A stretch of DNA of 64,000 nucleotides from Hamadaea sp. (GCF_013362815.1 NZ_JABFVK010000018.1:57951-121950); one strand, 5' to 3'. Positions 18,442 to 27,605 are shown, counted from the stretch's first letter. Notes: generated from the sequence alone by a model not told the origin. A program made the numbers and translations.

Positions 18442-19680
18442 ATGTACGCCAAAACCCCTCGGACCACCAGTCTTCGCGAGAAGGAGCGGATGAGCTACTC
18501 CCGCGAGGAGGCGCACGCCATTCTGGACGAGGCCTGGTTCTGCACACTGTCGTTCATCGTCGGCGACGAGCCGCGCGCCCTCCCGACCCTGTTCGTACGC
18601 GTGGACGACGTCGTCTACGTGCACTTCTCGACCGGATCCCGGGTGGGCCTGGGTGGCCGCGCCGAGGGGCTGCCGGTCTGCCTGAGCGTCACCCACCTCG
18701 ACGGCCTGGTCCTGGCCCGGTCGCAGTTCAACCACAGCGCCAACTACCGGTCGCTGGTGGCGCACGGAGTCGCGATCCCGGTCACCGACCCGGCCGAACG
18801 CGATCTGGCGTTCACCGCGCTGACCGAGAAGGTCGGCCCCGGCCGGGCGGCCGACACGCGTCCGCCGACCGCCAAGGAGTCGGCGCAGACCGCCGTTCTG
18901 CGGCTCGATCTGACCGAGGTCAGCGTCCGTGGGCGTACCGGTGGGGTCGTGGACGACGCCGAAGATCTCGGGCTGCCACACTGGGCCGGTGTCGTGCCGA
19001 TGCGTACGGTCGTCGGCACTGCCGAGCGGGACGCCGGGGTCACCGCTCCCCTGCCCGACTATCTGCGTACCGTCCCCAGCGAGTGGCACGAAGCGCCGAC
19101 GCTCAAGGGCGAACACGTGGTCCTCGAACGCCTCGACTTGTCCCACGCGCCGGGCCTGTTCGCCGCCGTCGGCCAGGACGAGGAGGTATGGCGCTACCTG
19201 CTCAACGACACCCCGCGCACGGTCGAGGAGATGGCCCGGCTCGTCGCCGACGCCGAAGACCAACATGTACGCGGAGCGCGGGTGCCCTGGGTGCAGCGGG
19301 ATGCGGTCACCGGCGAGATCGTCGGCACTACGTCGTTCTACGGAGTCGACCCGCACAACCGCTCCGTCATCATCGGCATCACCACCCTCGGGCGGCGCTG
19401 GTGGCGTACCGGGATCAACACGGAGTCGAAGCTGCTCCTGCTCCAGCACGCCTTCGACACCCTGGGGTGCGTACGGGTGCAGTGGGAGGCCAACTCGAAG
19501 AATGAGCGGTCGCATGCGGCGATCGAACGGCTGGGTGCGACCCGGGAAGGCGTGCTGCGGCGGCACAAGAAGCTGCTCGACGGCACCTGGCGGGACACCT
19601 ACGTCTTCGGCCTGACGGCCGAGGAGTGGCCTGCCGCGCAGTCCGCTTTGCGAGCGCGGCTGCGCCCCAGGCTCGCCTGA
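18442..19680 (+). CDS. Fusion: PNPOx-like split-barrel domain + GNAT acetyltransferase
   Basis: This 412-aa protein joins two domains. Residues about 15-205 are a pyridoxamine-5'-phosphate oxidase-like FMN-binding split barrel: AWFCTLSFIVGDEPRALPTLFVRVDD, then VYVHFSTGSRVG and NHSANYRSLVAHG. Residues about 215-400 are a RimJ/RimL-type GNAT domain: LERLDLSHAPGLFAAV, GTTSFYGVDPHNRSVIIGIT, then WEANSKNERSHAAIERLG and DTYVFGL. ATG 18442 is preferred over ATG 18421 because GGTGGG lies 5 bases upstream. Divergent transcription from a PLP-sensing type regulator hints at vitamin B6 or an amino-group substrate. No specific reaction can be assigned. Confidence 0.85.
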   Translation: MYAKTPRTTSLREKERMSYSREEAHAILDEAWFCTLSFIVGDEPRALPTLFVRVDDVVYVHFSTGSRVGLGGRAEGLPVCLSVTHLDGLVLARSQFNHSANYRSLVAHGVAIPVTDPAERDLAFTALTEKVGPGRAADTRPPTAKESAQTAVLRLDLTEVSVRGRTGGVVDDAEDLGLPHWAGVVPMRTVVGTAERDAGVTAPLPDYLRTVPSEWHEAPTLKGEHVVLERLDLSHAPGLFAAVGQDEEVWRYLLNDTPRTVEEMARLVADAEDQHVRGARVPWVQRDAVTGEIVGTTSFYGVDPHNRSVIIGITTLGRRWWRTGINTESKLLLLQHAFDTLGCVRVQWEANSKNERSHAAIERLGATREGVLRRHKKLLDGTWRDTYVFGLTAEEWPAAQSALRARLRPRLA

Positions 19681-19694
19681 CGCTGCGTTGCCAT

Positions 19695-19744
19695 GATCAG
19701 CGGAAGTTTCGCGGCGTGATGGCACCACATTTTCTCCGTTGATC
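19695..19744 (+). repeat. Dispersed 50-bp repeat A, copy 2
   Basis: The same GATCAGCGGA...TCCGTTGATC arms around a 30-bp core as at 4326-4375, in the same orientation. The core is diverged in the middle but its two ends match (TTCGCGG and CCACATTTTC). The outer CCATGATCA/TGATCATGG bases extend the palindrome. Confidence 0.85.
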
Positions 19745-19750
19745 ATGGCG

Positions 19751-19788
19751 GCCAACGAACGAGGCCCAACCCCCACCCTCTTCGGCGC
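19751..19788 (-). repeat. Dispersed repeat B, partial copy
   Basis: GCCAACGAACGAGGCCCAAC followed by CCCCACCCTCTTCGG matches repeat B in reverse orientation, directly after the repeat A copy. The match fades after about 38 bp. Confidence 0.65.
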
Positions 19789-19827
19789 GCTCTTCCAACA
19801 CCACACCGAACGAAGGGCAACCGAAGG

Positions 19828-20169
19828 TCAGGTAAGAGCGAGAGCGAGATCCCCACGACCAAGAGCGGTGACGATCTCGTTGAGGACAGGAACGTCGGCG
19901 CTCACAGGCCGCCGGGCGAAGCGCTGTTGGCTGCGATGCCGCCTGACGACGACGAAGTGCACCGCTGCGCGTACCATCGCTCGATCCGCGGCACTGGAGC
20001 GAGACGTCTCCGCGACCAATCGGCGCAGGGTGACCGCGATGCGTTCGGCGAGCGGCAGGTCGTGCGGGGCGCGGACCTGGACCCAGGCCAGGTGACCGTC
20101 GAGCTGGCGGAGGAGGACGTCTGATTCGTGGGCGGCGGTGCGGCGCGGGCGGATTCGACGGTCGTCCAT
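19828..20169 (-). CDS. Uncharacterised small protein divergent from lhr
   Basis: A 113-aa basic protein (MDDRRIRPRRTAAHES...) that I do not recognise. It has an N-terminal Arg-rich stretch, then a regular alternating segment (LLRQLDGHLAWVQVRAPHDL), a helical LAERIAVTLRRLVAE segment and FVVVRRHRSQQRFARRP. No membrane segment or signal peptide is visible. Codon use and length argue for a real gene. It is divergent from lhr with 133 bp between them, and no strong promoter is seen there. An opposite-strand frame also covers the region, so the call is moderate. Confidence 0.6.
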   Translation of the reverse strand: MDDRRIRPRRTAAHESDVLLRQLDGHLAWVQVRAPHDLPLAERIAVTLRRLVAETSRSSAADRAMVRAAVHFVVVRRHRSQQRFARRPVSADVPVLNEIVTALGRGDLALALT

Positions 20170-20302
20170 TGCTCAGACCCCCAGGCTGGTTCGATGGACT
20201 ACTCAACGTCTTTACGACGGTAACCGAGCGTCACGAAACGGGCAAGACTTGCAAGGCGGACGATTTTGGTCATGCTGCCGATTGTCAGGGGCTCGGGGCA
20301 GG

Positions 20303-23300
20303 ATGGATGGCGTGACCGACGTGCTGGAGCTGTTCGGCCCGGCGACCCGGGAGTGGTTCTCGACCGCCTTCGCCGCCCCCACCGCCGCCCAGGCGGGTGC
20401 GTGGCAGGCTGTGGCGGCGGGCAATCATGCCCTGGTGGTGGCTCCGACGGGTTCCGGCAAGACGCTCGCGGCCTTTCTGTGGGCCCTGGACCGGCTGGCC
20501 CACGAGCCGGTGCCGGCCGAGCCGGAGAAGCGCTGCCGAGTGCTCTACGTGAGCCCGCTGAAGGCGCTGGCGGTCGACGTCGAGCGCAACCTGCGGACGC
20601 CGCTGACCGGCATCCGGCATGCCGCCGACCGGCTCGGGCTGACCGAGCCCGCGGTGACGGTGGCGATGCGTACCGGTGACACCCCGGCCGACGAGCGACG
20701 GGTGTTCGCCAAGCGCCCGGCCGACATCCTGATCACCACGCCCGAGTCGCTGTTCCTGCTGCTCACATCGCAGGCCCGGGAAGCGCTGCGGGGCGTCGAG
20801 ACGGTGATCCTCGACGAGGTCCATGCGGTCGCGGGGACGAAGCGCGGCGCTCACCTGGCGCTGTCGCTGGAGCGCCTCGACGCACTACTCGCCCGGCCGG
20901 CCCAACGGATCGGGCTGTCCGCGACCGTCCAGCCGACCGAGGTGGCGGCCCGGTTCCTCGGCGGGGCCGCGCCGGTGGCGGTCGTCCAACCGCCGACGGC
21001 GAAGACGATCGAGGTCTCGGTCGAGGTGCCGGTCGAGGACATGACGGCGCTCGACGAGGGACGTGCCGACGACGAGGGTCCCCGGCGCGCGTCGATCTGG
21101 CCCGCGGTCGAGGATCGGGTCTACGAGCTGATCAAGGGGCATCGCTCGACCATCGTCTTCACCAACTCGCGGCGGGGCGCGGAGCGGCTGTGCGCCCGGC
21201 TCAACGAGCTGGCGGTAGAAGACCTCGATCGCGCGATCCAGATGCCGGCGCAGATCATGGCGCAGGCCGGCGCGGGTTACGGAGCGCCAGGCGTGATCGC
21301 GCGGGCTCACCACGGTTCGGTGTCCAAAGAGGAGCGAAAGCACATCGAGGAGGAGCTGAAGTCGGGGCGACTGCCCGCCGTCGTCGCCACCTCCAGCCTC
21401 GAACTCGGCATCGACATGGGCTCGGTCGACCTCGTCGTGCAGGTCGGCGCGCCGCCCAGCGTCTCGGCCGGGTTGCAGCGCGTCGGCCGGGCCGGGCACC
21501 AGGTGGGCGCGATCTCGCGCGGCGTGGTCTTCCCCATGCACCGCGGCGATCTGCTCACCTCGGCCGTGGTCTCGCGGCGGATGGTCGGCGGCACCCTGGA
21601 GTCGCTGGACTACCTGCACAGCCCCCTAGACGTCCTGGCGCAGCACATCGTGGCCATGACGGCGCTTGACGAGTGGACGGTCGCCGACGCCGCCACCCTC
21701 GTCCGGCGGGCCGCCCCGTTCGCGGAGCTGCCCGATTCGGCCCTGCACTCCGTCCTCGACATGCTTTCCGGCCGATATCCGTCGACCGCCTTCGCCGAAC
21801 TGCGGCCGCGGATCGTCTGGGACCGCGCCACCGACCGGATCACCGGACGTCCGGGCAACCAGCGGCTGGCCGTGACCAGCGGTGGCACCATCCCCGACCG
21901 GGGGCTGTTCGGCGTCTTCCTCGCGGGATCGGCGAAACCCGCCCGCGTCGGCGAACTCGACGAGGAGATGGTCTACGAGTCCCGGGTCGGCGACGTCTTC
22001 GCCCTCGGCACTAGTTCGTGGCGGATCGAGGAGATCACGCCGGATCGCGTACTGGTGTCGCCGGCTCCCGGCCAACCGGCCCGGCTGCCGTTCTGGAAGG
22101 GCGACCAGGCCGGGCGGCCGGTCGAGCTCGGCAAGGCCATCGGCACCTTCCTCCGCCAGCCCTCCGATGTGGATGGACTCGATCCGGCGGCCCGGGAGAA
22201 CCTGTCGGCGTACCTGGCGGAGCAGCGCGAGGCGACTCGGCACCTGCCCGACGATCGCACCGTCCTCGTCGAGCGGTTCCGGGACGAGCTCGGCGACTGG
22301 CGGATCGTGCTGCACTGCGTACTCGGGGCACCGGTCAACGCGCCCTGGGCGCTGGCCATCGGGCAGCGGCTTTCCGAGCGGCTCGGCGTCGACGCTCAGG
22401 TCCACGCGGCCGACGACGGCATCGTCATCCGGCTCCCCGAGGGCGCGGAGGAGCCGCCCGGCGCGGCCGACCTCGTCTTCGACGCCGAAGAGATCTCGAT
22501 GATCGTGGCCGACGCGGTCGGCGGCTCGGCCCTGTTCGCGTCGCGGTTCCGCGAATGCGCCGCACGCTCGCTGCTGTTGCCCCGGCGCGATCCGGGCAAG
22601 CGGCAACCGTTGTGGCAGCAACGTCAGCGCGCTGCCCAGCTGCTCGACGTCGCCCGGGACTTCCCCGACTTCCCGGTCACCCTGGAGGCGGCTCGCGAGT
22701 GCCTGCGCGACGTCTTCGACCTGCCCGCCCTGACCGACCTGATGCGCTCGGTCGCTGCCCGACGCGTACGCCTCATCGACGTGACCACGGCCAAGCCGTC
22801 GCCGTTCGCGCGATCACTGCTCTTCGGCTACGTCGGCGCATTCCTCTACGGCGAGGACGTCCCGCTGGCCGAACGCCGGGCGGCGGCCCTGTCGCTCGAC
22901 CCGACGCTGCTCGCCGAGTTGCTCGGCCGGGTGGAACTGCGGGAACTGCTCGATCCCGCGGTCATCGAAGCGGTCTCGCAGCGCTTGCGGTGGGCCGAGC
23001 GGCAGCTGCGCGACGGCGAGGACGTCGTCGAGGTGCTGCGCCAGCTGGGCGAGCTGACCCTGGACGAACTGAGCGCGCTCGGTGCTGCCTTCGAGTGGCT
23101 GCCCCCATTGGAACGGGCCAACCGGATCGTCCGCGTACGCGTCGCCGCCCAGGACTGCTACATCCTCGCCGAGGACGCCGGCCGCTATCGCGACGCCCTC
23201 GGAGTGGCGCTGCCACCGGGTCTGCCCGCTGCGTTCACCGCCCCCGTCCCCGACCCGCTCACCGACCTGATCAGCCGATACGCGCGTACGCACGGGCCGT

Positions 23301-24724
23301 TCCGGGCCGAGGACTGCGCAGCGCGCCTGGGTCTCGGGGTGGCCGTCGTCGACCACACGCTCCGCCGGCTCGCCGCGACCGGCCGGGTCGTGTCGGGCGA
23401 GTTCACCGCGGCTTCCGACGGCGGTCACGTCGAATGGTGTGACGCCGAGGTCCTCCGGATGCTTCGGCGCAGGTCGCTGGCGGCGCTGCGCAAGGAAATC
23501 GAGCCGGTGCCGCCCCGGGTTCTCGGCCGGTTCCTCTCCCGGTGGCAGGGCATCGGACGAAGCCGGAACGGCCTCGACGGCGTCGCCGACGTCATCGCTC
23601 AGCTGCAAGGCGTACCGGTGCCGGCGTCGGCGCTGGAACGATTGATCCTGCCCGCCCGCGTGGACGGCTATCGACCGTCCGATCTGGACGAGCTGTGCGC
23701 CACCGGCGAGGTCGTCTGGTGCGGGGCCGGTCCGATCCAGGGCAACGACGGCTGGATCGCCTTGGCCTTCGCCGATTCCGCGCCGTTGCTGCTGCCGCCC
23801 GCCCTCGATCAGGAGTGGCCCGAACTACATCAGTCCATCTTGGATGCACTGAGCGGCGGCGCGCTGTTCTTCCGGCAGCTACCTTCGACCGCCGACGAAG
23901 CCGAAGTCGTCGAAGCGCTGTGGGATCTCGTGTGGGCGGGCCTTGTCGGCAATGACACGCTCGCGCCGGTGCGAGCGCTGCTCTCCGGCGGCACGGGAGC
24001 CCACAAGTCCCGGCCGGCTCCCGGTCGTTCGCGCTACCAGCGCAGCGGACGCGTCTCGCTGACGACCTTGCGGCAGGGCCCGCCGACGGTGGCTGGGCGG
24101 TGGCATCTCGTCGCCGACCGTGACCTCGATCCCACTCGACGCGCAGCCGCCCTCGCCGACTCGTTGCTGGAACGGCACGGCGTCGTCACTCGGGGCGCAG
24201 TGGCGGCCGAAGGTCAGCCCGGCGGCTTCGCCGCCGTCTACCCCGTCCTCGCCGGCCTCGAAGAACGGGGCGCGGCCCGCCGGGGGTACTTCGTCGAAGG
24301 ACTGGGAGCGGCGCAGTTCGCCCTGCCCGGTGCGGTCGACCGCCTCCGCTCGTACGCCGACCGCACGTTCCCGGCTCAGGTGCTCGCGGCGACTGATCCG
24401 GCCAACCCTTACGGCGCAGCGCTCGACTGGCCCCCGGCCGACGGCGGGCACCGGCCCGGTCGCAAGGCGGGTGCGCTCGTGGTGCTCGTCGACGGCGACC
24501 TCGCCCTCTACGTCGAGCGTGGCGGGCGTACGCTGCTGACCTTCGCCGAAGAGCAGCTCACGCCGGCTACCAAGGCTCTCGCCGAGGCCGTACGCGGTGG
24601 CGCGCTCGGCAGCCTCAGCGTGGAACGGGCCGACGGCGAGGCGGTGCACGACAGCGTCCTGGGTGAGGCGTTGGCGGCGGCCGGGTTCACTGTGACGCCT
24701 CGGGGACTTCGGCTACGCGCCTGA
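20303..24724 (+). CDS. lhr: Lhr-type ATP-dependent DNA helicase
   Basis: Lhr is a large superfamily 2 helicase that tracks 3' to 5' on single-stranded DNA and is linked to DNA repair. From ATG 20303 it has 1473 aa, near the usual 1500. Motifs: Walker A APTGSGKT (47-54), VSPLKALAVD (motif Ia), TTPESLFLLL, DEVH box at 171-174, SATVQPTEVAARF (motif III), IVFTNSRRGAERL, SSLELGID, and VGRAGHQVG (motif VI). The long C-terminal part (about 860 onward) is the Lhr C-terminal region with a winged-helix stretch. An alternative start is GTG 20312. In other actinobacteria a Nei2-type glycosylase gene often follows. Here an acyltransferase does. Confidence 0.95.
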   Translation: MDGVTDVLELFGPATREWFSTAFAAPTAAQAGAWQAVAAGNHALVVAPTGSGKTLAAFLWALDRLAHEPVPAEPEKRCRVLYVSPLKALAVDVERNLRTPLTGIRHAADRLGLTEPAVTVAMRTGDTPADERRVFAKRPADILITTPESLFLLLTSQAREALRGVETVILDEVHAVAGTKRGAHLALSLERLDALLARPAQRIGLSATVQPTEVAARFLGGAAPVAVVQPPTAKTIEVSVEVPVEDMTALDEGRADDEGPRRASIWPAVEDRVYELIKGHRSTIVFTNSRRGAERLCARLNELAVEDLDRAIQMPAQIMAQAGAGYGAPGVIARAHHGSVSKEERKHIEEELKSGRLPAVVATSSLELGIDMGSVDLVVQVGAPPSVSAGLQRVGRAGHQVGAISRGVVFPMHRGDLLTSAVVSRRMVGGTLESLDYLHSPLDVLAQHIVAMTALDEWTVADAATLVRRAAPFAELPDSALHSVLDMLSGRYPSTAFAELRPRIVWDRATDRITGRPGNQRLAVTSGGTIPDRGLFGVFLAGSAKPARVGELDEEMVYESRVGDVFALGTSSWRIEEITPDRVLVSPAPGQPARLPFWKGDQAGRPVELGKAIGTFLRQPSDVDGLDPAARENLSAYLAEQREATRHLPDDRTVLVERFRDELGDWRIVLHCVLGAPVNAPWALAIGQRLSERLGVDAQVHAADDGIVIRLPEGAEEPPGAADLVFDAEEISMIVADAVGGSALFASRFRECAARSLLLPRRDPGKRQPLWQQRQRAAQLLDVARDFPDFPVTLEAARECLRDVFDLPALTDLMRSVAARRVRLIDVTTAKPSPFARSLLFGYVGAFLYGEDVPLAERRAAALSLDPTLLAELLGRVELRELLDPAVIEAVSQRLRWAERQLRDGEDVVEVLRQLGELTLDELSALGAAFEWLPPLERANRIVRVRVAAQDCYILAEDAGRYRDALGVALPPGLPAAFTAPVPDPLTDLISRYARTHGPFRAEDCAARLGLGVAVVDHTLRRLAATGRVVSGEFTAASDGGHVEWCDAEVLRMLRRRSLAALRKEIEPVPPRVLGRFLSRWQGIGRSRNGLDGVADVIAQLQGVPVPASALERLILPARVDGYRPSDLDELCATGEVVWCGAGPIQGNDGWIALAFADSAPLLLPPALDQEWPELHQSILDALSGGALFFRQLPSTADEAEVVEALWDLVWAGLVGNDTLAPVRALLSGGTGAHKSRPAPGRSRYQRSGRVSLTTLRQGPPTVAGRWHLVADRDLDPTRRAAALADSLLERHGVVTRGAVAAEGQPGGFAAVYPVLAGLEERGAARRGYFVEGLGAAQFALPGAVDRLRSYADRTFPAQVLAATDPANPYGAALDWPPADGGHRPGRKAGALVVLVDGDLALYVERGGRTLLTFAEEQLTPATKALAEAVRGGALGSLSVERADGEAVHDSVLGEALAAAGFTVTPRGLRLRA

Positions 24725-24787
24725 TCCGCTGCGGAGCGTCGGGCAGCAGACCATACGGTGGCACCGATTCTGGCATAGTCGTCGGGC

Positions 24788-25933
24788 ATGAGCGCCCCCA
24801 CGGCAGTCACCGAGACGACCCCGAAAGCCGGGTCCCGCGACGACTACGTGGACTTCCTCCGGGCCGCCAGCCTGATCGTCGTGGTTTTGTGGCACTGGGC
24901 CTTCACCATCCTGACCTGGGAGCCGAACGGTCCTCAGGCCGGCCCGCACGCCACCAGCCCGCTCGGGTTCACTCGCGGATTCTGGCTCGCCACTTGGCTC
25001 TTTCAAGTCATGCCGCTGTTCTTCTACGTCGGCGGGTACGTCCATCTCCGCTCCTGGGAACGGGCTCAGCTCAACGGCGTACACATTGGAGCGTTTGTCG
25101 GCCGGCGGATCCGCAAGCTGGCCGTGCCGGCCGTGGTGGTGATGCTGGCCTGGATCGCGGTGGGCTCGGCCATCGGCGGGTATTTCAAGCTGGAGGGGAT
25201 CGGCCGGGGCGTCCGGCTCATCATCAGCCCACTGTGGTTTCTGGCGATCTACCTGATGCTGATCGTGCTCCTGCCGGTGTCGCTCTCGCTGCACCGCCGG
25301 TACGGCAGCCTCGTGCTGGTCTGGCTCGGCGGCGCGGCGATGATGATCGACGTGGTCCGGTTCAACTACCACCTCGAGGCAGCGGGCTGGGCGAACATGG
25401 TGCTCGTCTGGGGCCTCGCCCATCAGGCGGGATTCTTCTACCAGAAGGTGGTCGACGCGCCGCGCCGTGCCGATTGGACGCTGCTGTGGGCCGGGCTCTT
25501 CGGCCTGGTGGGACTCGTCGGCTCGGGGCTCTACCCGGGATCGATGGTGGGCGTGCCCGGCGAACGGTTCTCCAACATGGCACCGCCGACCTTCGTCATC
25601 GTCGCCCTGCTGCTCTTTCAGATCGGCGTTGTCGAACTGCTCCGACCGACGATGCAGCGGGTGCTGCTGCGACCTCGGTGGCATCGGGCGAACGACCTGA
25701 TCAACCGCTTCTCACTGCCGCTCTATCTGGTCCACACGACCGGGCTGGCGATATTCCTTTTCCTCGCTTGGTTGCTGTTCGGTTACGAGTTCACGGACCG
25801 GAGCGACGATCTGCGCATCGATCTACAGTGGTGGCTGACCAGACCCCTCGCCGTCGTGGGCCCGCTGATCTGCACGCTTCCGGTGATCGTCCTTTTCAGC
25901 AAGATAGGGGTACGCCGAGAGCAGGGGCAGTGA
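24788..25933 (+). CDS. Acyltransferase family 3 membrane protein
   Basis: This 381-aa protein has about ten membrane segments and the acyltransferase 3 N-terminal motif YVDFLRAASLIVVVLWHWAF, including the conserved R-A...H. LVHTTGLAIF is seen near the C terminus. Members O-acylate cell-surface sugars, lipids or antibiotics; the acceptor here is unknown. CATAGT (24774-24779) lies eight bases before the ATG, with no ribosome-binding site, suggesting a leaderless transcript. It lies 63 bp after lhr and 30 bp before the next plus-strand gene. Confidence 0.87.
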   Translation: MSAPTAVTETTPKAGSRDDYVDFLRAASLIVVVLWHWAFTILTWEPNGPQAGPHATSPLGFTRGFWLATWLFQVMPLFFYVGGYVHLRSWERAQLNGVHIGAFVGRRIRKLAVPAVVVMLAWIAVGSAIGGYFKLEGIGRGVRLIISPLWFLAIYLMLIVLLPVSLSLHRRYGSLVLVWLGGAAMMIDVVRFNYHLEAAGWANMVLVWGLAHQAGFFYQKVVDAPRRADWTLLWAGLFGLVGLVGSGLYPGSMVGVPGERFSNMAPPTFVIVALLLFQIGVVELLRPTMQRVLLRPRWHRANDLINRFSLPLYLVHTTGLAIFLFLAWLLFGYEFTDRSDDLRIDLQWWLTRPLAVVGPLICTLPVIVLFSKIGVRREQGQ

Positions 25934-25963
25934 CGCACCGCATTCTCGCGGTAACTTCGAGAC

Positions 25964-26749
25964 ATGCCCGGTTATGACTGGATCTCGCTGACGACCGACT
26001 ACGGCCTCTCCGACGGTTTCGTCGCCGCTTGCCACGGTGTGCTCGCCCGGCACTCCCCGGCCGCCCGCGTCATCGACGTCTCTCACCTCGTCCCGCCAGG
26101 TGACGTCGCCCGAGGCGCCGCCGTCCTCGCGCAGACGGTCCCCCACCTGCCCCGCGCCGTCCACGTCGCCGTCGTGGATCCCGGCGTCGGCACCCTGCGC
26201 CGGCCGGTTGCGCTGATCACGCCGGGTGGCATCCTCGTCGGCCCGGACAACGGACTCCTGCCCTGGGCGGCGCGCGAACTCGGCGGGGTCGTCGGCGGCG
26301 TACACCTGACCAACGAGAAGTGGTTCGCCGGGCGCGTTTCGCGTACGTTCCACGGCCGGGACGTCTTCACTCCAGTGGCCGGGCGGATCGCCGCCGGCGC
26401 CTCGCTGATGGACGCCGGTCCCGAGATCGACCCGGCCAGCCTGGTCATGCTTCCCGATCCGGTGGTGGCGATCGGCGACGGCTGGCTGGAGGCCGAAGTA
26501 CTGACCATCGACCGCTTCGGCAACGTGCAGCTGGCCGCGGACGGATCGCTGCTGGCCGGACTACCCGGGCAGATCGTCGTCGGCGGCTGCCGGGCGATCA
26601 ACGGCGCGACCTTCGCCGACGTGCCGCACGGCGGGATGGTCGTCTTCCCCGACTCGGCCGAGCGGTTGGCCGTCGCGGTCAACGGCGGACGGGCGGCGGT
26701 CGTGCTGGGCGTGACCGCCGGGGACGTCCTACGCATCACCACCGACTGA
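25964..26749 (+). CDS. SAM hydrolase (SAM hydroxide adenosyltransferase, DUF62 family)
   Basis: A 261-aa cytoplasmic enzyme of the family that also holds SAM-dependent chlorinases and fluorinases. The water-using members cleave SAM to adenosine and methionine. The catalytic Asp-Arg-His set of the hydrolases is present: Asp72 in VVDPGVGT, Arg80 in RRP, and His130 in RTFHGRDVF. The N-terminal TDYG and the IDRFGNVQL segment in the second domain are also typical. Presence of this triad argues for hydrolysis, not halogenation. TAACTT six bases before ATG 25964 suggests a leaderless transcript. It is followed by an 11-bp tandem array. Confidence 0.9.
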   Translation: MPGYDWISLTTDYGLSDGFVAACHGVLARHSPAARVIDVSHLVPPGDVARGAAVLAQTVPHLPRAVHVAVVDPGVGTLRRPVALITPGGILVGPDNGLLPWAARELGGVVGGVHLTNEKWFAGRVSRTFHGRDVFTPVAGRIAAGASLMDAGPEIDPASLVMLPDPVVAIGDGWLEAEVLTIDRFGNVQLAADGSLLAGLPGQIVVGGCRAINGATFADVPHGGMVVFPDSAERLAVAVNGGRAAVVLGVTAGDVLRITTD

Positions 26750-26790
26750 CGTCGCCTTGCCGCTGCGTCGCGTTCGTCGCCTCTCCGCGT

Positions 26791-26900
26791 CTCCTGCGCG
26801 ACTCCTCCGCGTCTCCTGCGCGACTCCTGCGCGTCTCCTCCGCGTCTCCTCCGCGTCTCCTCCGCGTCTCCTGCGCGTCTCCTGCGCGTCTCCTGCGCGT
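26791..26900. repeat. 11-bp tandem repeat, ten copies
   Basis: Ten units of 11 bp, all variants of CTCCTSCGCGW (CTCCTCCGCGT, CTCCTGCGCGT, CTCCTGCGCGA), run without a gap from 26791 to 26900. A degenerate unit precedes them. The array begins 42 bp after the SAM hydrolase stop and ends directly at TGATCATGAAC. It is strongly biased (all C/T-rich on the plus strand) and 11 bp is close to one helical turn. The minus-strand frame would encode an Arg/Glu repeat; I do not call it a gene. Confidence 0.92.
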
Positions 26901-26973
26901 TGATCATGAACTTGCGGTCATTCTCGCCCGGCGTGGCGCGTCCGCGAGCCCATGATCGTTCCCCGGGCTCGAT

Positions 26974-27069
26974 GATCGTTTCCCGAGGATGTGGATCACG
27001 ACGCTGGGGAAATGATCAGGGTGCCGTGGACGCGACACGCCGGGCGATCATGCCCGGTAGTTCATGATC
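26974..27069. repeat. GATC-bounded palindromes, including 56-bp repeat C copy 1
   Basis: GATCGTTTCCC (26974-26984) and GGGAAATGATC (27007-27017) form one imperfect palindrome. Overlapping it, 27014-27069 (56 bp GATC to GATC) matches 32435-32490 over most of its length, sharing GATCAGGG, CGACACGCCGG and AGTTCATGATC. Together with the 11-bp array this fills the 394-bp gap before the clgR-like gene. No gene is seen there. Confidence 0.75.
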
Positions 27070-27092
27070 GCGCGGACAGTCGGGGGTAGCGA

Positions 27093-27127
27093 AACGGCGC
27101 GCCTGCCACGAAGGCGGGCGCGCCGTT
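27093..27127 (-). terminator. Hairpin terminator of the clgR-like gene
   Basis: AACGGCGCGCC (27093-27103) and GGCGCGCCGTT (27117-27127) form a perfect 11-bp stem with a 13-base loop, 17 bp after the stop of the minus-strand regulator gene. Confidence 0.75.
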
Positions 27128-27143
27128 GACGTGCGCTGATGGG

Positions 27144-27605
27144 TCAGCCGGCAGTGCGCTCGAGCGTACGCCCCGGCCGCCGGTTGCGAGTCGCCATGAG
27201 GGTGGTCCGCAACGGCGAATCGTGGCGTACCGTCACCGACACCTGGCCATCCGTGATCTTGGTGTCCGGCGTGGTTACCTTGCGCGTACCCGGGATGACC
27301 TTGCGGGCAGCGGGTGCGGCCGGAGCCGTGGCAGCCTCGACCGGCCGGCCGTTCTCCAGGCCCTCAAGCTGCTCGGCGAGGGCGAGCGTGTCACTGACCT
27401 CCCGGAGCACCTCGGACAGCTGCGCGCCGAGGGCATCACAGATCGACGAGAGCAGCTCTGACGAGGCCTCTTTCTGGCCGCGTTCGATCTCCGAGAGGTA
27501 TCCGAGGCTCACGTTGGCCGCGGTGGAGACCTCTCGCAGGGTCCTGTGCTGGCGCTGGCGGCGCCCGCGCAGTGCATCGCCGATGACGCGTCGCAACAGC
27601 ACCAT
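27144..27605 (-). CDS. ClgR-like XRE-family transcription regulator
   Basis: A 153-aa protein with an N-terminal Cro/C1-type helix-turn-helix (about 20-60): [20 protein letters not shown] followed by [20 protein letters not shown]. This sequence pattern and the position next to pncC/pgsA match ClgR, the activator of Clp protease and other proteostasis genes in actinobacteria. The C-terminal half is low-complexity (Ala/Pro/Arg/Thr) and much less conserved. I leave the symbol empty because the C-terminal region of known ClgR proteins was not compared. It is separated from pncC by a hairpin, so it probably has its own promoter. Confidence 0.82.
   Translation of the reverse strand: MVLLRRVIGDALRGRRQRQHRTLREVSTAANVSLGYLSEIERGQKEASSELLSSICDALGAQLSEVLREVSDTLALAEQLEGLENGRPVEAATAPAAPAARKVIPGTRKVTTPDTKITDGQVSVTVRHDSPLRTTLMATRNRRPGRTLERTAG

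Noticed and set aside
20138..20302. Longer N terminus for Lhr from an upstream start
   Set aside because: The extra 55 codons overlap the divergent small gene and its upstream region and do not resemble the family. The family-like sequence begins at MDGVTDVLELFG.
25964..26749. SAM-dependent chlorinase or fluorinase
   Set aside because: The Asp-Arg-His set typical of the water-using SAM hydrolases is present, and there is no halometabolite cluster nearby.
26083..26907. Minus-strand open frame over the SAM hydrolase gene and the 11-bp array
   Set aside because: Its N terminus is an Arg/Glu repeat read from the 11-bp array and the remainder is the antisense of a conserved enzyme.
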